Source: Parabacteroides acidifaciens (GTDB lineage Bacteria; Bacteroidota; Bacteroidia; Bacteroidales; Tannerellaceae). From it: DNA of 64,000 nt. The stretch covers positions 62,001-126,000 of the forward strand of contig NZ_QREV01000004.1 in the NCBI RefSeq assembly GCF_003363715.1, given 5' to 3'. The notes beneath the pieces are model-generated. The model was not told the origin of the DNA. It worked only from the letters and a program-made list of their open reading frames with translations, and ran no database searches. The position numbers and the translations under genes were made by a program. Every line of letters begins with the position of its first letter. Positions within the stretch are counted from its first letter, which is position 1. Shown in pieces: positions 1 through 7,441 of the stretch.

Positions 1-1
1 A

Positions 2-739
2 GAGATATTGGAAAGCCCACGTCAGCCGGATTCCTATAATTACATCGTGAAGGGCGTGATCGGAGATACGAAGCGTTTCGATTACGAACGTCCCCAGCTG
101 ACTTTCTACCGGGCCGAGCGGATCAATGCCGATAACATAAAAGACAGAATGGAGATCGCCGTCCGCGCCCGCGAATCCGTGCCGGATGCCCGTTTCCTGC
201 AAGATTTCAAGAATGCGATGAGCCGGGAACTGCGTATCGGCAATTTCTACCTGAAAGGGGTGAAATCTTATAACCGGATCAATAAAGATACGGAGTTCAG
301 TTTCGGAATGACGAGCAGTGTCCGCATCCGAACCGCCATGACGCTCTTTTTCCTGATAAATATCATGCTTTGCGTGATGGGGACGTTCTGGTATCGTATC
401 CGGGTGAGGCGCGAAGAGATCGGCCTGCGTATGGCGATGGGGTCGACGCGTGCCGATATACGCAAGATGCTGTTGTGGGAAGGTATCTGCCTTTTGACGG
501 TGATGATGATCCCGGCTGTGCTGGTCGAGATGCAGTTCGTGTATCTCGGGCTGATCGATACGTTAGGAGGCGGCAATAGTTCGTCGGTGACCTATCTTCC
601 GGACCGGACAGTCCTGCGTTTCATCCTGACCAACTGTTTAACCTGGGTTGTGCTGGCTGTGGCCATTGTGGCTGCAATCTGGCTTCCGGCCGATAAGGCT
701 GCGAAGATGGCGCCGGCAGAAGCCCTGCACTATGAATAG
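2..739 (+). CDS. ABC transporter permease, MacB/FtsX type (5' end outside window)
   Basis: This is the C-terminal part of an inner-membrane permease of the MacB/FtsX class. The frame is open to the window edge, so the true start lies upstream. About 240 residues are visible: a periplasmic portion, then three hydrophobic segments near residues 107-127, 155-178 and 208-230 of the visible part. After the first segment comes the family's cytoplasmic motif RREEIGLRMAMGSTRADI, which contacts the ATPase, and the protein ends PADKAAKMAPAEALHYE, typical of FtsX-domain permeases. Such permeases often sit near TolC, response-regulator and kinase genes, as here (2.2-6.6 kb), so they may act together, although a convergent block intervenes. 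The substrate cannot be told. A hairpin terminator follows the stop. Confidence 0.85.
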   Translation, partial: EILESPRQPDSYNYIVKGVIGDTKRFDYERPQLTFYRAERINADNIKDRMEIAVRARESVPDARFLQDFKNAMSRELRIGNFYLKGVKSYNRINKDTEFSFGMTSSVRIRTAMTLFFLINIMLCVMGTFWYRIRVRREEIGLRMAMGSTRADIRKMLLWEGICLLTVMMIPAVLVEMQFVYLGLIDTLGGGNSSSVTYLPDRTVLRFILTNCLTWVVLAVAIVAAIWLPADKAAKMAPAEALHYE

Positions 740-770
740 CTTTTTAATAAACACTATTTGTTTTTGTTTA

Positions 771-815
771 AAAGCCCGGCGCTGCAGTGATTGCAGGACC
801 GGGCTTGTTTCTTTT
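771..815 (+). terminator. Intrinsic terminator after the ABC permease
   Basis: An 8 bp perfect stem (AAGCCCGG at 772-779 with CCGGGCTT at 799-806) encloses a smaller CTGCA/TGCAG stem and is followed by GTTTCTTTT. It lies 30 bases after the permease stop and just before the convergent PAP2 gene end, so it ends the permease transcript. Confidence 0.75.
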
Positions 816-1371
816 AGAAAGTCATGGAAGCATATATTCCGAAATGTTTATCGCTTGCTACCGGGCTGATAGATAAATTGTGCTTTTCAGCAAACGGGCG
901 GGTGAAGATATAGGCGCTTCCTGCTCCGAGAGCGGCTCCCGCCACCACATCCCACCAATCATGCTTTTTAGCATACGTCCTGCTCCAGCCTACATACGAA
1001 GCGACCGCATAAGCGGGAATACCCCATTTCCAGCCATAACGCCGCTGGATAAACGCTGCCCCCGTAAACGATACCGAAGTGTGCATCGAAGGAAACGAAT
1101 GGTTGTCGCTGCCGTCCGGGCGCTCTTTCTTGATCAGATATTTCAGGGTATACGTCATACCTATAGTAGAAACTCCTGCCAAAGCGCCTTGCTTCAATCC
1201 TTGCCAATCCTGCAACACCAATACGGTGGCCAAGCTTGCCGCCGGCGTTACGAATGCCAGCACATCACCGGATGTACGGACAGCCTTGCGACTTCCGCTT
1301 ATTTCAACCTCTTGCGCTCTCCCCGATAAACAAACGAATAACACGAAAACCAGGGTGATAATTCGTCTCAT
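814..1371 (-). CDS. PAP2-family phosphatase, exported
   Basis: A 185-residue acid phosphatase of the PAP2 superfamily, probably acting on lipid or undecaprenyl (pyro)phosphates at the periplasmic face. All three motifs are present: K77-x6-R84-P85; P94-S95-M96-H97 (usually PSGH, so Met replaces Gly); and S130-R131-x5-H137-x3-D141, containing the nucleophile His and its Asp partner. An N-terminal signal peptide ends near GRAQ at residues 17-20. The protein is shorter than multi-pass PAP2 enzymes and has only a few weak hydrophobic stretches. It is transcribed leftward, in the same direction as a small unknown gene and a diacylglycerol/undecaprenol kinase; the pair suggests lipid-phosphate recycling. 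The exact substrate is inferred only. Confidence 0.85.
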   Translation of the reverse strand: MRRIITLVFVLFVCLSGRAQEVEISGSRKAVRTSGDVLAFVTPAASLATVLVLQDWQGLKQGALAGVSTIGMTYTLKYLIKKERPDGSDNHSFPSMHTSVSFTGAAFIQRRYGWKWGIPAYAVASYVGWSRTYAKKHDWWDVVAGAALGAGSAYIFTRPFAEKHNLSISPVASDKHFGIYASMTF

Positions 1372-1395
1372 TTATAGATATGTTCTTGTTCTTTT

Positions 1396-1608
1396 TTATT
1401 TGCTTTTTTCAAGAATGATGCGGCTGATACGAGCCTGTACCTGCATCAATGTTACGACGTCAACATTATCAAAGTCGATATCGATGAGTTTGATTTTGTC
1501 TTTTCTCATCATTCTCGAGCGTGAAGAATGTCCCATTTCATTTACTAAATCATCGATCATTTCTTTGATTTTTTCTGCCCTTTTCGGATAATTTACTGTG
1601 CGTGCCAT
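1396..1608 (-). CDS. Small conserved-looking protein of unknown function
   Basis: A 70-residue basic, probably cytoplasmic protein with no signal peptide or membrane segment. It is rich in charged residues, with a predicted helical N-terminal half and the segment IKLIDIDFDNVDVVTLMQVQ near residues 39-58. I do not recognise the family. It is supported as a real gene by a -7 promoter box 35-42 bases upstream, an unoccupied intergenic position, and compact spacing ahead of the PAP2 gene (24 bases), with which it may be co-transcribed. Confidence 0.6.
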   Translation of the reverse strand: MARTVNYPKRAEKIKEMIDDLVNEMGHSSRSRMMRKDKIKLIDIDFDNVDVVTLMQVQARISRIILEKSK

Positions 1609-1642
1609 AATCTCCTGTTTTAATATTTTGTTAATAATGGCA

Positions 1643-1650
1643 CAAATATA
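1643..1650 (-). promoter_or_regulatory. Bacteroidetes -7 box for the 70-residue gene
   Basis: Read on the minus strand this is TATATTTG, a match to TAnnTTTG. It lies about 35 bases upstream of the start at 1608. No clear -33 TTTG box is seen. Confidence 0.5.
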
Positions 1651-1692
1651 AACAAAGAGAATTGTAAAACAATGAAATAACGGATTATTATT

Positions 1693-2076
1693 TTAAATAG
1701 CCGGTAAAACACCGAGTTTAGGGAGAAAAATAATAAATCCGACTATTGCGGCAGCTATCGCTATAATTAAAACAGCTCCGGCTGCGAGGTCTTTGGTGTT
1801 TTTTATGGCCTCGTTGTATTCGGGCGAGACCAAATCAGCAAGCGATTCTATGGCGGAATTGACTGCTTCTGCCGACAATACGGCTCCAATAACGATGATA
1901 ACAGCTATCCATTCAGCTTCGGATAAACCGAAGAAAAAGCCTGCTATAACTACACAAATAGCAGCAAAACAGTGTATCCATGCGTTCTGTTCTTTTTGTA
2001 TCAATAAACGGATACCATTAAAAGCGTACCGGAAACTGGCCAGTCGTTTACGAAAAGTGAAGCCGCTGTTTTTCAT
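1693..2076 (-). CDS. dgkA: Diacylglycerol kinase / undecaprenol kinase family protein
   Basis: An inner-membrane lipid kinase of 127 residues. The active-site signature is present: E70-A-V-N73-S-A-I-E77-S-L-A-D81, matching the E-x2-N-[ST]-A-I-E-x3-D pattern of prokaryotic DgkA and undecaprenol kinases. Three hydrophobic helices are visible (about 34-51, 56-76 and 96-118), the usual DgkA topology. The frame is open for 17 codons further upstream, but a TATCTTTG promoter box lies inside that extension, so the Met at 2076 is the likely start. The family phosphorylates diacylglycerol or undecaprenol; which one cannot be decided here, though pairing with a PAP2 phosphatase fits lipid-carrier recycling. 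Confidence 0.88.
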   Translation of the reverse strand: MKNSGFTFRKRLASFRYAFNGIRLLIQKEQNAWIHCFAAICVVIAGFFFGLSEAEWIAVIIVIGAVLSAEAVNSAIESLADLVSPEYNEAIKNTKDLAAGAVLIIAIAAAIVGFIIFLPKLGVLPAI

Positions 2077-2104
2077 CTTATTTATTGTTTTTGAGAGATT
2101 GTCG

Positions 2105-2112
2105 CAAAGATA
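2105..2112 (-). promoter_or_regulatory. -7 box for the dgkA-type gene
   Basis: The minus-strand sequence TATCTTTG fits TAnnTTTG. It lies about 29 bases upstream of the chosen start at 2076 and excludes the longer reading of that frame. Confidence 0.6.
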
Positions 2113-2131
2113 TGAATAATACTTCAAAAAC

Positions 2132-2158
2132 GGACACAGTGTTCATTTTCGGACACTG
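2132..2158 (+). promoter_or_regulatory. Candidate upstream activator sites for an NtrC-type regulator
   Basis: The dyad GGACACAGTGTTC lies at 2132-2144, with half-sites GGACAC and the complement of GTGTTC. A further copy of the half-site, CGGACACTG, lies at 2150-2158. The pair is centred about 80 bases upstream of the predicted sigma-54 start site, where enhancer-binding proteins usually bind. The likely ligand is the NtrC-type regulator encoded at 3891. This is inferred from position and symmetry. Confidence 0.5.
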
Positions 2159-2198
2159 ATATTTATTATACAATGCAGATAATCAGTTGTATATCATT

Positions 2199-2215
2199 TT
2201 GGCATAGCTTTTGCC
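2199..2215 (+). promoter_or_regulatory. Sigma-54 (RpoN) -24/-12 promoter of the tolC gene
   Basis: TTGGCATAGCTTTTGCC matches the sigma-54 consensus TTGGCACG-N4-TTGC with the required GG-N10-GC spacing (GG 2201-2202, GC 2213-2214). The predicted start point is near 2225, 17 bases before the chosen tolC ATG. There is no TAnnTTTG box here. The NtrC-type activator encoded two genes downstream makes the assignment stronger. Confidence 0.75.
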
Positions 2216-2241
2216 AGAAGAATGGCAAAACATTTATTACG

Positions 2242-3723
2242 ATGAAAAAGATCTATATAGCCATTCTTTATTTCCTGTTGCCGGGCATCGGGCTGCAGGC
2301 GCAGGAACAAGATACGATAAGGCTGACCCTGAAAGAGGCGATCAACCTGGCGCAGCTGCAGTCAGTCGATGCGGCGGTTGCCCTCAACGAACTGAAGACG
2401 GCCTATTGGGAATACCGTACGCACGTCGCCGACCAGTTGCCGGAAATTAACTTCAAGGGGACATTGCCTTCTTACAGCAAGCAATATTCTAAATACCAGC
2501 AGTCCGACGGTTCGTACACCTTTGTCCAGAACAACGCGCTCGGGCTGAACGGCGAGATTTCGATCGACCAGAATATCGCGTTGACCGGTGGTAAGATATC
2601 GCTCAACTCTTCTCTCGATTTCAACCGCCAGTTAGGCCATGGCGCCTTCAATGAATATATGAGCGTACCCGTCGGGCTGACCCTGACGCAGCCGATATTC
2701 GGTGTGAACGACCAGAAATGGAAACGCCGCATCGAGCCTGTCCGCTACCAGGAGGCGAAAGCCGCCTATATCGAGAGCGTGGAGATTGTCACGCTCAATG
2801 CGATCGGCTACTTCTTCAATTTGTTGCTGGCCGATGAGAACCTGCAGATCGCCCGCCAGAACCTCGAGAACGCCGACAAGCTCTACGAGATAGCCATCGC
2901 CAAGCGCAAGATCGGGCACATCTCCGAAAGCGAGCTGATGCAGTTGAAGCTGTCGGCCCTGCAAATGAAAGGGAAGCTGACGGAAGCCCAGTCCAATCTC
3001 AACGCCAATATGTTTCAGCTCCGTGCCTTCTTGGGCTTGAGCGAGCAGGAAGTGATCGAGCCGATCCTTCCCGAATCGGCTCCCTCGCTCCGGATGGTCT
3101 ATCAGGCAGTGTTACAGAAAGCGCAGGAAAATAATTCGTTTGCCAAAAATATACGCCGCCGCCAGTTGGAAGCCGACTATGCCGTTGCCACCGCAAAAGG
3201 AAACCGCCGCAGCATCAACCTGTTCGCCTCCATCGGATATACCGGGAAAGACCATACGTTCGATGCCGCCTACAACCGCCTGAAAGGAAACCAGGTGGTC
3301 GAAGTCGGCATGACGATCCCGATCCTCGACTGGGGCAAACGCCGGGGGAAAGTGAAGGTCGCCGAGTCCAACCGCGATGTGACTCTTTCCAAAATACGTC
3401 AGGAAGAGATTAGCTTCAACCAGGACATCTTCCTGCTGGTCGAGAACTTCAACAACCAGGCAGCCCAGTTGGAGATTGCCCAGGAAGCCGATGCGATCGC
3501 CGAGAAACGGTATAAGACCTCCATCGAAACATTCATGATCGGCAAGATCAACATTCTGGACCTGAACGATGCGCAGCAGTCCAAGGATGAAGCTAAGCAA
3601 AAGCATATCCAGGAACTCTACGACTATTGGAATTATTACTATAATATCCGTAGCGTCACCCTCTACGATTTCATCAATGACCGCAACCTCGATGCCGATT
3701 TCGAAGAGATCGTACGGCGGTAA
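2242..3723 (+). CDS. TolC-family outer membrane efflux protein
   Basis: A 493-residue TolC-type outer-membrane channel component. It starts with a clear signal peptide (MKKIYIAILYFLLPGIGLQAQ) and then shows the two repeated long coiled-coil domains of the family, seen in stretches such as DENLQIARQNLENADKLYEI and the region of residues 400-450. The frame is open upstream to 2173, but the ATG at 2242 lies 17 bases after the predicted sigma-54 start and begins the signal peptide. The gene precedes an NtrC-type regulator and its kinase, and the upstream promoter is sigma-54 dependent, so export through this channel is probably autoregulated. Partner ABC or adaptor proteins are likely upstream of the window. 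Confidence 0.9.
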   Translation: MKKIYIAILYFLLPGIGLQAQEQDTIRLTLKEAINLAQLQSVDAAVALNELKTAYWEYRTHVADQLPEINFKGTLPSYSKQYSKYQQSDGSYTFVQNNALGLNGEISIDQNIALTGGKISLNSSLDFNRQLGHGAFNEYMSVPVGLTLTQPIFGVNDQKWKRRIEPVRYQEAKAAYIESVEIVTLNAIGYFFNLLLADENLQIARQNLENADKLYEIAIAKRKIGHISESELMQLKLSALQMKGKLTEAQSNLNANMFQLRAFLGLSEQEVIEPILPESAPSLRMVYQAVLQKAQENNSFAKNIRRRQLEADYAVATAKGNRRSINLFASIGYTGKDHTFDAAYNRLKGNQVVEVGMTIPILDWGKRRGKVKVAESNRDVTLSKIRQEEISFNQDIFLLVENFNNQAAQLEIAQEADAIAEKRYKTSIETFMIGKINILDLNDAQQSKDEAKQKHIQELYDYWNYYYNIRSVTLYDFINDRNLDADFEEIVRR

Positions 3724-3752
3724 TCGATTTAATTCCGTAAATTTGCAAATAT

Positions 3753-3871
3753 TTACCGGACGCAGACGGGCGCAGATTACGCAGAGGAACGCAGATTTAT
3801 TTATTCCCTTTTAAAACAATAAATGATCTGCGTTCTTCTGCGTCGTCTGCGAAATCTGCGTCTGGTAATAC
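3753..3871. repeat. Imperfect inverted repeat made of ACGCAGA units
   Basis: The left arm (3753-3802) and right arm (3819-3871) are imperfect reverse complements, each holding four copies of a CGCAGA word spaced about 9-12 bases apart. The RNA would form a long interrupted hairpin with a loop of about 16 bases. It lies between the tolC stop (3723) and the NtrC regulator start (3891). It could attenuate or process the tolC-regulator transcript, or be a dispersed intergenic repeat. No long T-tract follows, so it is not a typical terminator. Confidence 0.75.
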
Positions 3872-3890
3872 AAACATAATATAAACAACA

Positions 3891-5264
3891 ATGATCCTAA
3901 TAGTAGACGATGATTCTGCCGTTCGTTCTTCGCTGACCTTCCTGTTGAAACGGGCCGGATTCGAGCCGGAAGCCGTTCCGGGTCCGGAGGAAGCCTTGGC
4001 TGTCGTGCGTCAGACAGCTCCGCAGCTTATCCTGATGGATATGAACTTTACGCTGACTACCACCGGTGAGGAAGGCATACAACTATTGAAGCAGGTGAAA
4101 ATCTTCCGACCCGATGTCCCTGTGATCCTGATGACGGCATGGGGCTCCATCTCGCTTGCCGTGCAAGGGATGCAGGCCGGCGCCTTCGATTTTGTGACCA
4201 AACCTTGGAACAATCTCGTTTTACTGAAATCCATCCGGACGGCGCTCGAGCTGAGCGAACAGAAGAAGGAGCAGGAAACGCCCCTGAACCGTCTGGATGC
4301 CGATAATAAATTCCATTTCGACAAGATAATTGGCCAGAGCGCCCCGCTGATGGAAGTCTTAGGGACTGTTTCGCGCATCGCCCCGACAACTGCCTCCGTC
4401 CTGATCACGGGAGAGAGCGGTACCGGAAAGGAGCTGATTGCCGAAGCGATCCATGCCAACAGCCCACGTGCGAAAGAACCCTTCGTGAAAGTCAACCTCG
4501 GCGGCCTGTCGCAGAGCCTTTTCGAGAGCGAGATGTTCGGCCACAAGAAAGGTGCCTTTACGGATGCCTATATTGACCGCACCGGACGTTTCGAGATGGC
4601 CAATAAAGGAACGATTTTCCTCGACGAGATCGGTGACCTCGAATTATCTTGCCAGGTGAAGCTCCTGCGTGTCCTGCAAGACCAGACGTTTGAAGTATTG
4701 GGCGACAGTCGCCCCCGCAAAGTCGATATCCGGGTAGTTAGCGCCACGAACTGCAACCTGCGCGAGATGGTTGCCCAGCGTGCCTTCCGCGAAGACCTGT
4801 TCTACCGCATCAACCTGATCACCATTCACCTGCCTGCCTTGCGCGAGCGTAAAGACGATATTCCGCTGCTGGCTCGTTATTTTGCCGACAAGCAGTCCGA
4901 GATGAATGGCCTGCCCGCCGTCCGCTTCTCGTCCGAAGCATTGACGTTCCTGCAGAAACAACCCTATCCGGGAAATATCCGCGAGCTGAAAAACCTGGTC
5001 GAGCGCACGATATTAGTGTCCGGCAAAGCCGTTCTCGAAGCCTCCGATTTCGAGAGCCAATGCCTGCATGCGCCCTCGCTGCAGGCGACACCCTCCGCGC
5101 CGTCGCTCGAAGGGCTGACGCTCGATGAGCTGGAAAAGCAGACCATTCTTCAAGCTCTCCGGACGCATGCCGGCAACCTCTCGCACGTCGCGACCGCCCT
5201 CGGCATCAGTCGTGCCGCCCTCTACCGGCGTCTCGAAAAGTATGATATACCCATTGACAAATAA
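3891..5264 (+). CDS. Sigma-54-dependent response regulator, NtrC family
   Basis: A 457-residue enhancer-binding response regulator. The receiver domain covers residues 1-120, with acidic residues D6-D8, phospho-acceptor D50, T82 and K104. The AAA+ domain covers about 143-375, with Walker A GESGTGKE (174-181), the sigma-54 contact loop GAFTDA (221-226) and Walker B IFLDEIGDL (242-250). A Fis-type helix-turn-helix sits at 430-450 (NLSHVATALGISRAALYRRL). It is 12 bases from the next gene, a histidine kinase, its probable partner. It likely activates the sigma-54 promoter at 2199. The signal sensed is unknown; homologous sets in Bacteroidetes sit beside ABC exporters, which fits cell-envelope or export stress. 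Confidence 0.95.
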   Translation: MILIVDDDSAVRSSLTFLLKRAGFEPEAVPGPEEALAVVRQTAPQLILMDMNFTLTTTGEEGIQLLKQVKIFRPDVPVILMTAWGSISLAVQGMQAGAFDFVTKPWNNLVLLKSIRTALELSEQKKEQETPLNRLDADNKFHFDKIIGQSAPLMEVLGTVSRIAPTTASVLITGESGTGKELIAEAIHANSPRAKEPFVKVNLGGLSQSLFESEMFGHKKGAFTDAYIDRTGRFEMANKGTIFLDEIGDLELSCQVKLLRVLQDQTFEVLGDSRPRKVDIRVVSATNCNLREMVAQRAFREDLFYRINLITIHLPALRERKDDIPLLARYFADKQSEMNGLPAVRFSSEALTFLQKQPYPGNIRELKNLVERTILVSGKAVLEASDFESQCLHAPSLQATPSAPSLEGLTLDELEKQTILQALRTHAGNLSHVATALGISRAALYRRLEKYDIPIDK

Positions 5265-5276
5265 TCCCGAAAGCGC

Positions 5277-6578
5277 ATGAGGATAAAAGGACTGTTCTGG
5301 ATCTTGACCGTGTTGCTGCTCTCAGTGCTGGCGATACTCACCTGGCATGCCTTCTATTCCGATTCGTCCAAGATGTTTTTCATTGTGGAAGGCGTTGTCG
5401 TGCTGACGATTATCTATTTGGCTGTTTTCTACAGCCGCATCATCAAACCTCTCCATATCATCGGTAACGGTATGGAGCTGCTGAAAGAGCAGGACTTCAG
5501 TTCCCGTCTGAGCCGTGTCGGGCAGACAGAGGCGGACCGCATCGTCGACATCTTCAATAAGATGATGGAACAGCTGAAAAACGAGCGCCTGCATCTCCGC
5601 GAGCAGAACCACTTCCTCGACCTGCTGATCAACGCCTCTCCGATGGGCGTGATCATGCTCAACCTGGACAAGGAGCTTCTCTCTGCTAACCCGGCAGCCC
5701 GCAAGATGTTCGGTGTTTCCGCGTTGTCCGATCTCGCCGGGTGCCGGTTGTCGGAAATCGACTCTCCGCTCGCGTCGGAGTTGGAGCGGATTCCGCTGTA
5801 CGATTCGCAGACCGTCCGCCTGAACGATGCTAACATATATAAATGTACGCATTCATCGTTTGTAGACCGTGGCTTCCATCATTCCTTCTACCTGGTCGAG
5901 ATCTTGACGCAGGAAGTCTTCAAGGCCGAGAAGAAAGCCTACGAGAAGGTGATCCGGATGATCGCGCACGAGGTGAACAACACGACGGCGGGCATCACTT
6001 CGACTCTCGACACGCTCGAGTCCACCTTTAGCGAGATGCAAGACACGGAAGACATCTGCGAGGTGCTGCGTGTTTCGATCGAACGTTGCTACAGCATGAG
6101 CCATTTCATCACCAACTTTGCCGACGTTGTGCGCATCCCCGAGCCACAGACCAAGAGGCAGCCGTTGAACGCGGTTGTTTTCTCCTGCAAGCGCTTTATG
6201 GAGACGATCTGTCAGAACCGTGATATCCGTATTGTCATGGATTTATCGCCTGTTTCGCCGATTGTCGACCTGGACAATTCGCTTTTCGAGCAAGTGCTTG
6301 TCAACATCATCAAGAACGCCGCCGAATCGATCGACCACGACGGCCATATCTACATCCGTACGTCGCATAATCCCGTCTGCTTAGAAATCGCCGACACCGG
6401 TAAAGGCATCGACAAAGCGACGGAAGCGAAGCTGTTCAGCCCCTTCTTTTCGACCAAGCGCGGCGGTCAAGGCATCGGTCTTATCTTCATTCGCGAAGTC
6501 CTCCAAAAACACAACTGCACCTTCTCCCTCCGAACGTATGCGGACGGACTGACGAGGTTTAGGATTGTGTTTGAGTGA
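5277..6578 (+). CDS. Membrane sensor histidine kinase (HAMP-PAS)
   Basis: A 433-residue sensor kinase. Two membrane helices (about 5-22 and 34-52) enclose a very short periplasmic loop, so sensing is probably within the membrane or cytoplasm. Next come a HAMP-like linker (53-105) and a PAS domain (about 110-215). The dimerisation box holds H231 in MIAHEVNNT, and the ATPase domain has N347 (NIIKNAAES), DTGKG at 373-377 and GGQGIGL at 396-402. It follows the NtrC-type regulator by 12 bases, so the two form a two-component system in one operon with tolC. The NtrB/ZraS-like architecture fits control of a sigma-54 activator. Confidence 0.93.
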   Translation: MRIKGLFWILTVLLLSVLAILTWHAFYSDSSKMFFIVEGVVVLTIIYLAVFYSRIIKPLHIIGNGMELLKEQDFSSRLSRVGQTEADRIVDIFNKMMEQLKNERLHLREQNHFLDLLINASPMGVIMLNLDKELLSANPAARKMFGVSALSDLAGCRLSEIDSPLASELERIPLYDSQTVRLNDANIYKCTHSSFVDRGFHHSFYLVEILTQEVFKAEKKAYEKVIRMIAHEVNNTTAGITSTLDTLESTFSEMQDTEDICEVLRVSIERCYSMSHFITNFADVVRIPEPQTKRQPLNAVVFSCKRFMETICQNRDIRIVMDLSPVSPIVDLDNSLFEQVLVNIIKNAAESIDHDGHIYIRTSHNPVCLEIADTGKGIDKATEAKLFSPFFSTKRGGQGIGLIFIREVLQKHNCTFSLRTYADGLTRFRIVFE

Positions 6579-6616
6579 TGTTTTTCTGTTTGTTGTGTGG
6601 TTTGCTTTCAATCTAT

Positions 6617-6624
6617 TATCTTTG
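6617..6624 (+). promoter_or_regulatory. -7 box reading into the 6659-7327 element
   Basis: TATCTTTG fits TAnnTTTG. It lies 20 bases before an ATG (6644) whose frame, MEKWRLTR, stops inside the left inverted repeat of the element. It may be the promoter of a gene that the element interrupted, or drive a non-coding transcript through the element. Confidence 0.4.
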
Positions 6625-6658
6625 ACATACTGAAAACAACTTTATGGAGAAATGGAGA

Positions 6659-7327
6659 CTCACCCGATAATCATTGGGGATAAACACAAGGATGAGGTAG
6701 GTGATACAGATCAGTTTAAACCTGGCAAGTTTCGAATCTTCCGCAAACCCGAAGATTACAATAACCCCCTTTTTAGCCGTTTTTCTATTTCGTCCGAAAT
6801 TCTGATCGATTTTGGATTGACTTTTTTCATGGTTTTAACCTGATCGGATGACAATAGATAAAATGAGGTGCCGAGCCCATTCCAAAAAACGTGCAATTTG
6901 ATAGCCGAGAACTGGATACGGCAGCAAAGTGATAAACCTTAACTCCCGGAGAATCGAATATTTGAAAATAAAACGGACGGCGTTCCAAATATCCAAAGGA
7001 AATTCAGGGGGCTTTTTGCCCTTATGACGATCCTCTTTTCAATTACGACCGTCCAAATCTCCATTACGACCGTGCTAATCTTCGCGAGGTGCCGAGTGCA
7101 CTACACATTAGCACGGTCGTAATGGCAAAGAGGACGGTCGTAATGGCGGAAAACGCTCAAAAAAGAGGAAAAAGCCCCTTTTTGAGGCCCAAAAAGTGGA
7201 TTAACATTTGTTTTGTTTTGGATGTCTTTTAGACTTGAAAAATGCGTTTTATACAATAAGCCCCCCTGCGGCAGGCTCTCTTTTGCCAAATAATGAATTT
7301 ATTTATCCCCAATGATTAGCGGGTGAG
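6659..7327. mobile_element. Gene-free 669 bp element with 26 bp terminal inverted repeats
   Basis: The ends are inverted repeats at 6659-6684 and 7302-7327 that match at 25 of 26 positions (CTCACCCG, one variable base, then TAATCATTGGGGATAAA). The interior has no convincing gene: the longest frames are about 60 codons and lack family features. It holds an 11 bp direct repeat (GAGGTGCCGAG at 6865-6875 and 7086-7096) and the two-step hairpin at 7042-7144. The structure suggests a non-autonomous transposable element (MITE-like) or an invertible segment. I see no clear target-site duplication. It occupies most of the 860 bp gap between the histidine kinase and the EFR1 gene. Confidence 0.55.
7042..7144. 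repeat. Two-step perfect hairpin built from ATTACGACCGT units
   Basis: Two units in one orientation (7042-7054 and 7063-7079) are matched by two exact reverse complements (7107-7123 and 7132-7144). The spacers are 8 bases on each side and the apical loop is 27 bases, so the arms are perfectly symmetrical. The unit period is 21 bases. The architecture resembles the 22 and 24 bp arrays elsewhere in the window. It lies inside the inverted-repeat element. Confidence 0.85.
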
Positions 7328-7412
7328 CCTAAATTTAATTCCATTGTAGTCATAACACTGTTATTTAGGTTTCTTAATAAGAAAAGGGTAAGATATATTC
7401 TTGAATTATACC

Positions 7413-7420
7413 TACTTTTG
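7413..7420 (+). promoter_or_regulatory. -7 box of the EFR1 ferredoxin gene
   Basis: TACTTTTG fits TAnnTTTG and lies 22 bases upstream of the ATG at 7442. It overlaps the longer in-frame extension, so the start at 7442 is preferred. Confidence 0.65.
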
Positions 7421-7441
7421 CATTTGAAACAAAATAGGAAT

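Noticed and set aside
2173-2241. A longer tolC reading frame from 2173
   Set aside because: It runs through the sigma-54 promoter element and would place 23 residues before a clear signal peptide.
6652-6843. A 63-codon plus-strand frame at the left end of the inverted-repeat element
   Set aside because: Its first residues are encoded by the terminal repeat, it has no recognisable domain, and the element lacks any other coding signal. It could be a remnant but is not supported as a gene.
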